A program made the position numbers and the translations under genes. A model generated the notes under the pieces. It ran no database searches, was not told the DNA's origin, and saw nothing but the letters and a program-made list of their open reading frames with translations. A DNA stretch of 64,000 nucleotides from Oidiodendron maius Zn (taxonomy: Eukaryota; Ascomycota; Leotiomycetes; Myxotrichaceae). Shown here one piece after another: positions 32,086 to 45,000 of this stretch (its first letter is position 1; each line of letters begins with the position of its first letter). The DNA lies in assembly GCA_000827325.1 (NCBI GenBank), contig KN832872.1:310001-374000 (forward strand). The letters are read 5' to 3'.

Positions 32086-33557
32086 TTACGTCTTTCTATG
32101 ATCCTTCACTTCACTTTGGAGGTAAAACTCTTCGCCTCCACTATTCCTTATCCACCCCTCTAATGGTCCATGCCTGACATCCTCCTTCACAGATTCCCGT
32201 TCTGCCAGAAGGCTATCTCTCTTCACATCAATATACCTGAACTTTTTAAGGCACTCCTCAATTTGGGACGCATCAACCAGCGCTGAAATATCCAGGGCGG
32301 TTCTCCACATCCTACTCTTACATACTCGACTTGCACCCCTAATATCACCCTGCTTCCTTCCTTGCAAGACGCCTCCTATGAGCGTTTCTAGCTGGTAGGG
32401 CGTCCACGACGCAGAGATATTGGATGGAACTAGACTGTCCCCGGTAGGTACCGCCTGTCTCCTGCTGAATCCGAACTCTCGGCTAGAACACTTTATTTCA
32501 AAAGGCTTAAAAGAGTATCCGTTTTCCCAATCGGTACGTATCAGCTTTGCCATTCTGCCGCTTGCAGAGAATGCGCGAGTACATCCTTCAAGCGAGCACT
32601 GGGACTCCGGAAGTATCACAGACGAGAGGTATGCATTAGACGGGGTTATGAGGACGGAAGTGATTGATGAAAATAGAGACGTGCACTGTTTTAATGCTAT
32701 CTTGTCCGAGCAGGATTTCGAGACCGTGGGTGGTGCATCTGGGCGAGACGGCTTCCGCCGGACGATTCCAAGTGCAGAGAAGTAGCCCCTACCAAGAAGT
32801 TGAGAATCTAGAACTGAAGAAGAAGAGTTAAATACCACTATATTCGAGTCGAGATGCGAGTTTGACGAAGCGTTGTTACTGAAACTGGATGAAAAGGCTG
32901 CAGACGGAGGCACGTTCCATGGAGTAGAGTCGTCTTGAGCAGCCATTGTCAGTTCCATGCTAGCATCGCCACCTAAATAGTCAATCAAAATGATTTTATG
33001 ATCCGGATTAATCTTGAAAAACCTACATGGGGCCTCCGAGCAATACATATGAAGCGAAATGCCATCCTTTAGAGCATAGGGCTGGAAATACACTTCGGTT
33101 CTTTCTTCTGGACTTCGTAGACGAATATATTCAGAGTTTTCCCTTTGTGCTGATGCAAGAGAATAGCATTCATCTAGTAAAAAGCGATTGAAAGAGCGTA
33201 TAGCCAGTATTTCCGCGTGCCAATCGTGGAGGACGATGCCCTGCGCTATGGGAATTTTACTTTGAGGAAGACATTTCATGCCAGTGCTATTCATGTCAAC
33301 TACAAGACGGGGATATATCATGGAAATGATATTTACGCTAGAGCTAGGCACGTCAGAGACTCTCTCCCTAACATTAATGTCAGCCTTGTGATCATAGCGT
33401 AGCCTTCTCCAAAAGGTATCCAACCTTCGGCGACGATTCCGCACAAGGGAACCCATTCTCGTATACCACCACCTCTGTGTAGCGGTTTCGCCTTCTTCGG
33501 TAGATCGTCAAACTGTTTTAACACCGCATCCGCAATATCATTGCTGGACGCACCCAT
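32086..33557 (-). CDS. TAD1: tRNA-specific adenosine deaminase Tad1, 436 aa
   Basis: Four exons: 33557-33425, 33367-33337, 33286-33027 and 32972-32086. Exon 2 is only 31 bases. Splice choices restore ESLTCLALATGMKCLPQSKI and SEAPCGDASMEL. The deaminase zinc site is complete: His-Ala-Glu in VLHDWHAEILAIRSFNRFLL (near residue 80), the Cys of EAPCGDAS (near 142), and the Cys of SKSCSDKIALKQ (near 230). The LGRGYFSALGIVRRKPSRPD block before it is typical of the Tad1/ADAR deaminase domain. Tad1 converts A37 to inosine in eukaryotic tRNA-Ala. The gene is divergent from the NT-C2 gene, with only 170 bases between start codons. Confidence 0.93.
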
Positions 33558-33727
33558 CACAGCAAGCGTTGATGCTGGAAGGATCAAGAAGGCTGAGCAC
33601 CAGCATGCTCTATTTATGGGTTAATAAGCGAGGCGTCATCTCGAGAGAACAACAGCCTCGTCTGACTTCCCAACTTCAACATTGTTCATCTTCACAGTAA
33701 CGTTCAATGCGCAAGACTTAGGGCAGT

Positions 33728-34998
33728 ATGAACCCACTCAGTAAGTATTAGTTGATTTTTTTTTGTATATTTGGTCGCAAGAGCTAATAATATCCGTAGT
33801 TCCCAAGGCCCGACGGGTCCGTCTACCAATCCCTCCCTCAACATAGATAGCATCTCACTAACGTATATCCTAGCCTAAATTTGATCTCAATTTGAGGGTT
33901 TGTTCCCATCTCCTATCCACAGAGGAATAGAGCTAATAAGCCGCTCAGATATGTGACCTAAACAATGTCCCTCTTGTCTCAGGAACCTCATACGTAAAAT
34001 GGCACCTTCCCTCTTCCACCGCAGCCGAACACCGCGGCCGCACCGAGAAATCCGGTATTAAGGACCATAAAGTATCCTGGGACTATATGCGCACAATCCC
34101 CGTACGTCTCACAATTGACAAGTCAAACAATCTGCAAGAATGTCTCATCCATTTCGAAGTTGTGCAAGATTATAGCAGTGGTTCCCGTAGCGAAAAGATT
34201 ACGCTTGGATTCGTGACCCTGAATTTGGCCGAGTATGTTGAGGAGTCCGAGAATGTGGGTGTAGAGGAGGGCGTGGTGCGGAGATACTTGATGCAGGAAA
34301 GCAAGATCAATAGTACACTCAAGATTGGCATTGCCATGAGGCAAGTGGATGGAGAGAGGAATTTCACCGCACCGCCGTTAAAAAGTGCTGCTGTGTTTGG
34401 CGGCATTGCAGGAATTATAGTGGGTGAGCAGGCTGAACAAGATGAGTTGAGCAGTAAGTTCCCTGTCTACAATTATTGAACTGTTGCTAACAGAGCAGAT
34501 CTTCCTTCTATGAACAAGCCTCGCGATCACAGCGACCTGCAAGACATGTATCGTCATGCGTTGGCTGCTTCCTGGACGGCACAAATCGGGGAACTCCCAG
34601 CAGATCAATGCATCGAAGATATCTTTGCGGGTGGCGACGGCTGGAAGGAGAAATATAACCCCAAGCCAGCTGCTCCTTTAGCCAAGGTAAACCCACGCTT
34701 AGACGCCGTGGGTGGAGATGATCCTTCTCAACAGTCCAATCATCATATGCGCAAGAATTCTGCTGCCAGCTCGAAGAGTCAGGGTACAGTTAAGGACAGC
34801 AAGAGACAAGGACATAGGAAGGATAACAGGGATCCGGATATGAGAGACCCGGCACAGACTACTTCCGAACCAAGCCCAGAGCAGTCGGAGAGGGGAAGAG
34901 GGAGGGATATGAGATACACGCATGAGGTGAACGAGTTTGATGTTAGAGACGACCTGGTTGCTTGGCATTTACCGAGAGAGACGGTTACGCGGTCCTAA
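33728..34998 (+). CDS. NT-C2 (EEIG1/EHBP1-type) domain protein, 352 aa
   Basis: Five exons: 33728-33740, 33800-33816, 33874-33897, 33949-34453 and 34499-34998. The first three exons carry only 13, 17 and 24 bases, yet read in frame as MNPLIPKARR, PKFDLNLR, then ICDLNNVPLVSGTSYVKWHL. The N-terminal 150 residues form the C2-like NT-C2 domain, with WDYMRTIPVRLTIDKSNN and LGFVTLNLAEYVEES. In animals such proteins link membranes to the cytoskeleton or endocytic factors; in fungi the role is unclear. The C-terminal half is polar and Ser/Lys/Asp-rich, with one conserved-looking block, DMYRHALAASWTAQIGELPA. The micro-exon start is inferred and would benefit from transcript data. Confidence 0.8.
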
Positions 34999-35714
34999 AT
35001 ACACGGCGTAAGTTCGGTGTTTTACTTTATTTGTGTATATCTGGATCTATACGGGCGTTAAGAGTTGGCGTTGGCTTGATATGGCTTGGGGTTTACGGAT
35101 TCTAGGTTCTTAGGCTGAATAGTGAGCCTAGCAAAACGAAATATGTTATCAACTCATGACCTAGTAAATCCCAGGGTATTTGTCTCACGTAACTGTGTCC
35201 TGTTCATAAGCAGCATTTCTTACCTCACCTACGGCTCGCACGGTCCGACCCCGTTTTAGTCACGTGACTATAGTGGGAGTCTTCCCATCTCGTCGCAAGA
35301 AGGAACGTCATCGTGCAAGTTCGCACGTGGAGAGAAAGAGAGATCTGCAAATGTTCATAATCTTGAACCTGGACTAGCATCCTCATTCCATACCTTCTCA
35401 GCCTTCTGCTCTACCATTACAAAAGGCGATGCTCTAGGGGCTTGGCCCAATTCTCTGCGTCTCTCTGCCGATCTGTGGTCAGACCTATCCCCATTGCCGT
35501 CTCACCGCGCGCCAAAATATCGCCAAATGTCATGTCGGACCCAAGCCAAGTGTAAGTCGAGCTCCATCCGCCAGGACCCGCTTCCGCTGCTACATGCATA
35601 GTCCCCGTATCACTTGTTTCTTTCTCGTCGAATTTGTTATTCAGCTGCATGATTCTGGACACGCATTGTTTCACGGCGCTCCGCCTCCAAATCCCTTGTT
35701 GAGTGTTGCTAACT
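34999..35714. promoter_or_regulatory. Promoter region of the oxysterol-binding protein gene
   Basis: 716 bases between two same-direction genes. It holds a palindromic TCACGTGA at 35260-35267 about 450 bases before the start codon, a match to Cbf1/bHLH-type sites. A minus-strand open frame inside (35417-35764) overlaps the next gene and has no protein character. Confidence 0.45.
35260..35267. promoter_or_regulatory. TCACGTGA palindrome (E-box/CPF1-like)
   Basis: Perfect 8-base palindrome in the presumed promoter of the oxysterol-binding protein gene. Such sites bind bHLH factors in fungi. Chance occurrence cannot be excluded. Confidence 0.35.
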
Positions 35715-38700
35715 ATGCCACTCCTTAGCCACAATCGCAGCAAATCCTCACTCTCTACTCTCACCCGATTGCGCCGGAAGGAGGGTAAAGAGGGGGATCA
35801 GAATAGCAGCGATGGAGCTACTTTAAGCAGCCAGATGACCTACACTTCATCCACCTCATCTATCAATATGTCGCATCAGAATTCCGGCCACGGACAGAAG
35901 CCATCTACCAGCACAGCAGGCCTAACGAAGATGCAATCTGGTTCCAGTTTCCAGCTTCCTCGGCCTGGGACTGCTGCAGCACAGGACAGAGGGGTGTCTA
36001 TTGAACAATCCGTAAGGAAATTTCGCATATTCGAGGCACTGAGAAACGGAGACACAGCAGCCATCTCCAAGGCGATTCGTGAATCCGACGGCCATAGAAT
36101 GAGCACCTCGAGCACAACAACCACGGGAATTTCGGCCACAACTTTAGATGACTCGAGCATACTTCATCTTGCAGTTCAATGTGCCGAGATTCCGGTGGTT
36201 GAGTACGTAATCTCAGATGGGATGGGGACAATTGATATTAATGCCCGGGATAAGGACGGCAATACCGCCCTGCATCTGGCCGCTCTACAAGGGCGAGGGC
36301 CTATTGTGCGCCTGCTACTGGAACAACCCGATATCAATGACTCCCTCCCCAATTTCCAGGGTCGATTACCTCTCGACCTCGCGCGCACACCGGATATCTT
36401 CCAGCAGCTTCAACTGTCACGGTCACTCTTTGCAGATGCCAAGATAAAAGAGGTCCAAGGGCTAGTTTTACAAGGAGACTATAGGAGACTAAGCGAGGTT
36501 CTCGAGGAACCAAGGGTAAAGACTGTTTTAGACATTAACGGAGGGGAGTTTGCATCTGACATCACGACCATACAATCTGGTGGTACCTTGCTGCACGAGG
36601 CTGCACGGAGGCGGAACAAAGAGCTCATTCAGGTTCTGCTTCTACACGGTGCAGATCCGTTCCGCCGTGATCGGAGAGGGAAACTGCCCCAGGATGTGAC
36701 AAAGGACGATGCAACGAGAGCCATGCTCAAAAAGTCTCCAGCAGCCGTCGCGGCACAACGAGGAATTCAGGAGAAGGCCGTGCTCGGCAACGCCTCTCAG
36801 CAGGGAGCTGCCAATGTCGTGGCTGGTGACGCACTTGCAGCAAAGGATGGCCGCGAGATGAAAGGCTATTTGAAAAAGTGGACCAATTATCGAAAGGGAT
36901 ATCAGTTACGATGGTTTGTCCTGGAAGATGGAGTGATGAGCTATTATAAACATCAAGATGACGCCGGTTCAGCTTGTCGTGGTGCAATAAACATGCGCAT
37001 TGCAAAGCTCAATATGGACCCAACGGAGAAGACGAAGTTTGACATCCTCGGAAAATCATCTGTTAAATACCACTTGAAAGCTAATCACGAAGTCGAGGCA
37101 AAGAGATGGTTTTGGGCACTCAACAACTCCATTCAGTGGACCAAAGACCAAGCCAAGGAAGAAGACAAACAGAGGGAGAGAAGTGCTGAGCTTTTGCAGC
37201 AGGCAAAAGCTGAACATACAGGTATCTCCAAGAAGCAGTTGGTGGTAGATGACCAGAGTGAGACAACCAGCATTGTGGAGCAACGGCGGAACAGCACTCA
37301 AGTAACCCAGTTCGGCCAGCAATCGACTTCTGGGAAGCCTTCTGTCCCAAAGGTAGCCTTCACAGCCACCGGCAGCGTGGAGGAGGACGAAGGCACAGGA
37401 TATGGCTCATACGAAACTAGCTTTATGGGAGGCGAGGTTGGGAAAGTTTCAAGCCATCTTACTGCGCCACAGGATGCCGGAGACGACGATGAAGAGTATG
37501 GGGAAGGTTCGAGTGACCGTGAGGCTCCTGCCAGTAAGGATGCATTTGGCATTACTGCTCAGTCTGCCAAATTACAGCTGGAAATGATGAATAGTGTGAA
37601 CGCAGCATTCCAGGTGCAGCAATCCAAGCATCCCCATCTTCCTATTTCAGATATGACTGCTGTCCAGGCCATTCAAACATTCGAGTCGTCCATTGCCAAT
37701 TTAACTGGCCTTATCAGTGACCTTCTCAAAATCTCAAAGGACAGGGATGCCTACTGGCAATACCGAGTCGATCGAGAAGCCAGCATGCGCCGAATGTGGG
37801 AAGAGAGCATGGCACAAGTTGCACGGGAGCAAGAAGTCCTCGAGGCTCGAGTTGGTGAAGCAGAAGAGAAAAGAAAAATCACCAAACGTGCGCTTCGAGA
37901 GGTCATCGAAGGTGGGGTCTCTGTGACAAGCCGACCTGGTAGCAGAGGCGAGCCGATCGTCGACGTAAGCGATATTATAGACCATCGGGAATTGCAGACT
38001 GAAGGGACTACAAGCAAACGACGATCGACGGTCAGCTCTGCTCGACGGAAGTCCATATTGATGGAAGTCACAAACTTATCCGAATCCGAGTCGGAGGATG
38101 ATGAAGAGTTCTTTGATGCTGTGGATGCTGGTGAAGTTGAAGTTGCTCCAACTTTGCCGCCTTCGAGCCCGCCTCTTTCTAAAAAGGAGGTATATTCAAA
38201 ACCAGATTCTGCTGGAATCGATATAAGCGCCTCGTTTAAGGGGTATGAGAATGGTATCCGGAAGCGCCTTAAGATGGACGCTGATGATCGACCAAAGATC
38301 TCTCTATGGGTACGGTACATCGTGATTTTCCGAATAAATTGTTAATGATTGGCAGGGTATCCTCAAATCTATGATCGGCAAGGACATGACCAAGATGACT
38401 TTACCGGTGTCCTTCAACGAGCCAACATCTCTACTTTACCGCGCCGCCGAGGATATGGAATACGCGGATCTCTTAGATATAGCTGCAGAGAGAATGGATT
38501 CTATCGAGCGCATGGTCTACGTTGCAGCTTTCGCCTCTAGCGAGTATGCTTCATCTATCGACCGTGTCGCCAAACCGTTCAACCCACTGCTTGGAGAAAC
38601 ATTTGAATATGCTAGGCCTGACAAAAATTACCGACTCTTCATTGAGCAGGTTAGCCATCACCCTCCTATTGGTGCTGTCTGGGCAGAATCTGCCCACTGG

Positions 38701-39519
38701 ACATACTGGGGGGAATCAGCTGTCAAATCTAAATTCTATGGAAAATCCTTCGATATCAACCATCTTGGAACGTGGTTCCTCAAATTGCGCCCAATTAATG
38801 GCGCAAAGGAAGAACTTTACACCTGGAAGAAAGTCACTTCATCTGTTGTTGGAATTATTACGGGAAACCCGATGGTTGATAACTACGGCCCCATGGAAGT
38901 CAAGAATTGGACAACCGGTGAAGTCTGCAATATTGATTTTAAGCCCCGAGGCTGGAAGGCTTCCTCAGCGTATCAAATAACTGGTCGTGTTAATGATGCG
39001 ACTGGACAGACCCGCTTCTCTCTTGGTGGTAAATGGAATAGCAAGATATATGCACGATTTACACCCGGTTATCAGGCTACCATAGATGAGTCCAAGGTTG
39101 GAGGTCATCGTGGTAGTGTAAGTGATCCCAACCAGGCCTTCATTGTGTGGGAGGCAAATCCTCGTCCTTCTGGTATCCCATTCAACCTTACGCCGTTTGT
39201 TGTAACCTTCAACGACATCAATGATCAGTTGCGTCCATGGTTGCCACCCACCGACTCAAGATTACGTCCCGATCAGAGAGCAATGGAAGATGGCAAATAT
39301 GACTTGGCCGCAACAGAGAAGAATAGACTTGAGGAAAAGCAACGAGCGAGGAGACGCAAGAGAGAGGCGGACGGAGAGGAGTTCATTCCCCAGTGGTTTG
39401 CAAAGGCAAAGTGTCCTATAACTGGGGAAGAATACTGGCAATTTGGAGGAAAGTATTGGGAAGAGAGACAGAAAGCACCGACTGGTAAAGCCTGGAAAGG
39501 GATAGAAGATATTTTCTGA
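35715..39519 (+). CDS. Oxysterol-binding protein with ankyrin, PH, FFAT and ORD parts, 1252 aa
   Basis: Two exons, 35715-38309 and 38356-39519. In order: a polar N-terminus; ankyrin repeats ([60 protein letters not shown]) at about residues 150-345; a PH domain starting [20 protein letters not shown] at about 378-480; and a helical, Arg/Glu-rich segment around 680-740. An acidic-flanked FFAT motif, [11 protein letters not shown], lies near residue 798. The sterol/lipid ORD domain (from about 866) carries the signature EQVSHHPP near residue 961. This is the layout of yeast Osh1/Osh2. The protein should move sterol or PI4P between ER and another membrane, with FFAT docking to the VAP protein Scs2. 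Confidence 0.97.
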
Positions 39520-39829
39520 TTCTAAGTGTGCTGATGATCAATTCTCGGGGCTTATAAATAGTGTTGGACGTCTGCTTGGTGATCTACTAAGATTGGTGAA
39601 TTATTCGATAGATAACAAACCGGAATGCATCACATGTATTGTCATCAAAAAGAAATTAAACGACTGGACTTTATGAGTGGTATTGGCCCCTTCCGCTACT
39701 GACATGAAGTTTGAGGCCATGACCAAAGGCAGCTTTCTACTGACGAGATATGTTGACGAATCAAATACTCCAGCATGGATACATGTCTTTTCTAGGTTTA
39801 AACGAAAAGATTGAAAGTGGCGATTTGCA
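39520..39829. other. Short spacer
   Basis: 310 bases after the oxysterol-binding protein stop; nothing beyond presumed 3' UTR and the promoter of the next ORF is seen. Confidence 0.5.
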
Positions 39830-40417
39830 ATGATGGACGGGAGAAAAGGGGGACTAGCGAAGTTGACCAATTCTTGCCCTACTTGGAATCCTCCACATCT
39901 TGAAGCACCGGCTTCACTAGCTTTATGTCTTGATTCTTTGCTCCACGTCTTCCATCTAACAAGCAGCGACGAGTTCAGAATTGGTCTTGGCTATGCCATC
40001 CATCTAATATCGAAATACCCAAAGTTCGACAACGAAACACCAATGGAATTTTTCGAATGTGATGTTACTCACTCTTCTGGTATCGTGCACCGGATCTTAG
40101 AGTTCTCGACCACAACCAAATATACTCTAAAATACAAGCTCAGATCAATTGCGACGGCTAGAAGGAAACTTTCGCTTGTGGTTACAGCTTTGTCGTACTG
40201 TTTTTCAACATGCTACTTCGAACTGGATGACGAAATCCTGCAGCCCACGAATTGGAAGGACACTCTCCTCTCTCGAGATGGCGACCATTTAGGAACTGGA
40301 GTAAAGGTGTATTTTATAGATGACCTGAACATTGGGACTCTGCCAAAGCACCTAGAATGTATAAAGGATCACGATGTGGGAGATCTAGCCGTCGCGGCCA
40401 GGCGAGTGGCGAGATAG
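39830..40417 (+). CDS. Unknown protein, 195 aa
   Basis: An uninterrupted ATG-started frame with two adjacent Met codons. The composition looks like a folded soluble protein: SLALCLDSLLHVFHLTSSDE, RIGLGYAIHLISKYPKFDNE, KLSLVVTALSYCFSTCYFEL, and VKVYFIDDLNIGTLPKHLEC. No signal peptide, membrane helix or known motif is visible. The closing segment DVGDLAVAARRVAR is helical. Its neighbours give no functional hint. It could be a lineage-specific gene; expression is unproven. Confidence 0.5.
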   Translation: MMDGRKGGLAKLTNSCPTWNPPHLEAPASLALCLDSLLHVFHLTSSDEFRIGLGYAIHLISKYPKFDNETPMEFFECDVTHSSGIVHRILEFSTTTKYTLKYKLRSIATARRKLSLVVTALSYCFSTCYFELDDEILQPTNWKDTLLSRDGDHLGTGVKVYFIDDLNIGTLPKHLECIKDHDVGDLAVAARRVAR

Positions 40418-42066
40418 CGCATACCTGAGTCGCTAAGCCCAGAGAATAGATGAAAATTTAGCTGAATTCAGTTATATGCGAGATTTACGGGCTATAATTC
40501 TCCTCCAAGGAGACGTTCGGCGGCCAACTTAGGTATTCCAAGTAGGACTGTCACAAAGTAGGACAGTTCGGCATTAGACTGATTCCACCAGAATGCCATA
40601 TCAACAGTGTTCAGCTCCGGGTTCAAGGTCATATGTGTTAAGACTAATTATACTGATATTTAACGGCATTTGAATACCCAGTCTATATACGATACAAGCA
40701 ATAAGGACTCAAATATGCCGGATGACAGCTGCACATTCAACCAGCACTTCCAATCATGTCTACATCTGCAGTCAAACAGGCCGTTTTCGATTCTTATTGA
40801 ACCCAGGGCGTTAGAAACACTTCTCATTTAGGAGTAGATATCTATCTTGCTCCTAGCCGGCCGCAACCCACTGCTTCTCCCAACTTCTCAAGTCTCTTTT
40901 CATGTCTCTCCTTTGCGGCGGCAGACCAAGTAATAACCTCTCACATGTTTGATCCCTTTGCAAATACGATTGGAGATTTGAAGGGCCGGAAGGCGCTGAA
41001 CGGAGAATTGAAAGGCAATTTTCCTGTCGTGGCGCGACAGGAAGCCAGATGTTGGAGTTGGAGCGATTTAACACGGGACGGGGCTGCGAAGGACTCGAGG
41101 TTAATCAGCAACGTACCTCCAAAAGGGGCATCGACATGCAAAAAGGGCCGTTATTATACGTTCACATACCTCTGAGATACTTGACTCGGCATCCTGAGTA
41201 GCGCGAGACTTGCACACGTTCAAAAGTCACCTGCCACCAGGCAGGCTGAGGATGAGAGCGGCGGCCACGCCACGTCGAGGATCGAGAATGAAGGTCGAAA
41301 AATCTCAGCTGCACACTGGTTGACGGGGTATTCTGCAGGAACAACAGTTGCTCACATATAAGACACAAACAACGAGGCCATTGTCCCCCACGCCAGCCAT
41401 CCTCACAGAGTCCTGCCAACCTCCACTGGTTCCCTCCTGGAGGCCAGGACGGAACGCCCGCTTTCCACCACCACGCGCCCCGGGCGGCGCCCATGTGTCT
41501 CCTGACATGGATAAGGCCATGGATTAGCCATGTGGCAGCAAGGATGCGCCCTTGTCAGCCAGCCCCTGACATGGAAGCATCGCCGAAGCCCTGGAGAAGC
41601 GCCCACAGACAGATCTTCCTGGTGGCCTTCTCCACGCCTCTGCATTCCCGGCATTCCCAACCCCTTCCCACTCCCATCTCCCTGCCCGTCGTATTTGTAA
41701 ACTATTTCCCTCAGCCCTGTGCTGTGCCAAGCCTAGTCCCGTCCGACACGGCCAACCAGAGCCGTCTCAACAACAGCCTTCCTGTTTCTACCCCAGCCGG
41801 ATTTGCTTTTGCACGCTGGCTGATGTGTCTCGAAACGCCCACTACTCTTACTGTAGACACATTGACACCTTCCCTGCCCAATTACTCAAGCCGGTTGGAA
41901 ATGTTGAGCTTGTCTGTACGGGTATCTAGGCTGAAATTACATTGCACATCAAAATGCTTGTTGCGTCCCGTGTTTCCTTTCTTTTACCCAAGCGCCCATC
42001 TAAATGCTTATACCGCGTTGCGCCGTGTAAATCAAAACAAATAATCCCATCCCGTGATCCGTCTCA
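40418..42066. other. 1.65-kb convergent spacer
   Basis: No supported gene. The part from about 41000 to 42000 is CT-rich on the plus strand and opens long frames on both strands (for example 41493-42044) whose translations are Pro/Ser/Thr/Leu-rich and look non-coding. It may include a long 3' UTR of the C2H2 gene. Confidence 0.4.
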
Positions 42067-45000
42067 CTATCGCAATGCGGTATCCATCTCATCTTTCATC
42101 TCCTTCTTCCTTCTCTTACGCGTCGATTCTCCCTGGCTGGTTTCCTTCTCCCCCTCAACACGCCAGACATGGTGACCCTTTTTCCGGACATGCTCCTTCA
42201 AATTGTCGCTTCTCGTGAATGTACTGCCACATCCCTCCCACTCGCACTTATAGACTTTACTTCCGTTTTCAGGGTGCTGTATCCTCTTATGTCTTGATAG
42301 GTTCGACCCCTTCCATCGCTCTTCGCCAGTTGGAACATACCCACAGTGGCAGCGATATTTGGTTGCCGTGCTTGAGGGGGAATGGGAATCTGCTGAATTT
42401 GCCGAACTGGAAACTAGTATCGTGGGGACGTCTAGCGAGATAGCCGTCTGCTGAATGGAGGAGCTGCTCTCCAGTAGTGTGGTTGGGGAAGCGAATTCGA
42501 ATTGTGAGAAGTCACTGTTCACGATTAACAATCTCTTTCCAGATGTGAAAGGCAGAGGAGATATACAAAGACTCGTTCAGAATGGCGTCGACGTCCTTGG
42601 AGAAGCTTTCAGCCGGTGTTTCGATACCTTCCAAGGCAAAATCGTGACCGCTAATCTGGAAGTCAACATTATACTGCGGCATCTCATATTCATTGTTTGT
42701 ATATTCAACCACAGGGAGCAGTTGATAAGCCAATGCAATGGTTTCGAGGTGATATGTCGTTCGAGATTTTATGTAGCTCTCCACATACATCGCATCGCAT
42801 AAATCCGTTACATGATTGGTGAAACGGGCGTATGCAGTATCCGATTGAGAAGCGAGCTACAGCTGTTAGACCTTTGAGGATAGAGAAAGAGGGTTGAAAA
42901 CATGCCTTGGCAGTACATATCAACTCAAGTTCCAATTGCCGCACGTCAGAAATAAAATTGTTGTTTAATAGACTTTCTACATTGACAACATCCTCAATGA
43001 AAGCTTCGATTGAGGGTTTTTGGATTAATTGGTCAATAACGGACATCTTCGCCTTATGCACAAATGATGACCTTGCGAAGTTAAACTGCCCCCTTGTTGC
43101 CGGATTCGATTTCTCATGATTTCCAAGACATTGAAGAACTATATAGCTATCAATTTAGAGATCAGGGACGGGAGGATAATGCGACTTACGGTCAAGAAAA
43201 TGCTTGCAGGCTGCAATTAGTTTGTTCTCTCTCTCCATAGTATTCAATAAGCATGAACTAGGTTGAGAATTAGTAGCAGCATGCGGTTTCCAGATTGCAT
43301 GGGCTATCTGTTCGTATCGTCTCCGGTCTCTCTCGGATGACAAGAGGGTTGACCAGAATACGCAATGCTGGAACCACTGTTCTGTTTGAACTTTTGATGC
43401 ATTTCGGTCTACTGCAACTGCCATGGAATAAGCAACATTGGTAAATGCGAATATGTGCACCAGCGACGAAGGATTTCGACCCTCTAAGAGCCGTTCTAGC
43501 ACTTCAAATCCGATTGACCGTATCGAGCTAGTCGAGAGAGCGAGCAACTCTAGCGTATTTGAATTGGGCGGTAATTTCCTTAGTGCTTGCCGAGAGTGTT
43601 CGATGTGCTCTTGTAGGACTTCTGACAACGATTTAACTAGATCTTTCTCACTAGGCCAGTAAGCTGAGAGTGATTGGCGCTTTTCAGATATTGTACACCT
43701 GTTCGCAAGATGTGCGGCGCTAGATGTGCTAGAGCTAGAGGCGTGTCTTTCCAGTGTAAGCGGAAGTATATCTGGCAGTATTTGAGACGTGTTGGATAAT
43801 ATTGAGCCATTTCTTGACAGCTTGTCAGATGCATTGGAGGAAAATCGACCTAGGCTAGCTGCGTAAGATTTGACCTCAGAGATGTCCCTTCCCCACCCGA
43901 GACTATTGCTTGACTCATCCCAAGCAGACAGGGTTGTTGCACTTGAACACTCTGAGTTGCTGAACATAGATTGGCTGCTCACAGCAGTATCTGTCGGAGA
44001 TACAGTGAAAAAACCAGATCGAATGCGATCCGAAGGACTTAAAGGAGACAAGACTGTTGCAGAAGAGTCCGGTCGCGGACAATGCTGCTGTAGTGGCTCA
44101 GTCATGCCGGTATCAAGTCGAAGAGATATTGGCTGTGATGGCCGGCGCGGACTTGTACCATAAGTCGAAGCTAGTGTAGCATTACACATAGATAAATTGA
44201 AGAGATCATGGGACGATTTTTCATCTGGATAAACTAGAGGCGATATAGGCGCAAATTCGGAGCCGGTCATTTCGGCCAGAGAAGAATCTGGAAGCTCCTG
44301 AGACTGTGTAGTCCATCCTGCGCTCAATTCAAAAATATTCTCCGCTTCCATCTCAGATATGGTAGTATTTGGAAGCTCAAGGTGGTTACGTTCTTCACTA
44401 TCTTCCACCATCTCTTGGAGTTGAGCACCCTTTTCAGGCAATGGCGAACAATTTGGACTTCTCGGCTCCTTGGGAGAGGTAACCTTTCTGCAGATGGTAG
44501 GATCAAAGTGGTCTCCCACTGCCCTCCTCACGCCGAGCCCGGTGAAGATTTTCTTTGCGACGGTTGTGATGCGCTCTGCTGTTGTTGGAGTTCCTTGACA
44601 TCGCTTGCACTGAAACTTCCCTACACGCTCAGTCTTTTGGCAACGGAAACACCAATATAATCCTTTGGATAGATGTTCGCAAGTGTAGACATGCTTGAGC
44701 ATGGCATCTTCGCTCGGGAAGACATCCCGGCACCATATCAGGGGACATGTACGTCGCTCAACATCGGTCATCGAGGAATCAGAGAACTTTCGTGTGTACG
44801 CAACCCAAGCTAAGAAACGCAGGTCGGAGGACTTCTGCTTTGGGAAGTTTCGAAGACTGGTTTCTAGGTTAGCCTGGGCAAGCCTGACGACCGATAGAGA
44901 TAATTACACGCAGGAATCATGAACGTCATAGTCTTCTGCCTCAATTTGGGTATTCTGTGACATTCTGCGAATGATTCCATGCTTGCCGTAGACTCTCGCC

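Noticed and set aside
41493-42044. 183-codon plus-strand ORF
   Set aside because: The translation is Pro/Ser/Thr/Leu-rich with no domain; the DNA is CT-rich and opens long frames in several phases at once, so it looks like non-coding sequence downstream of the C2H2 gene.
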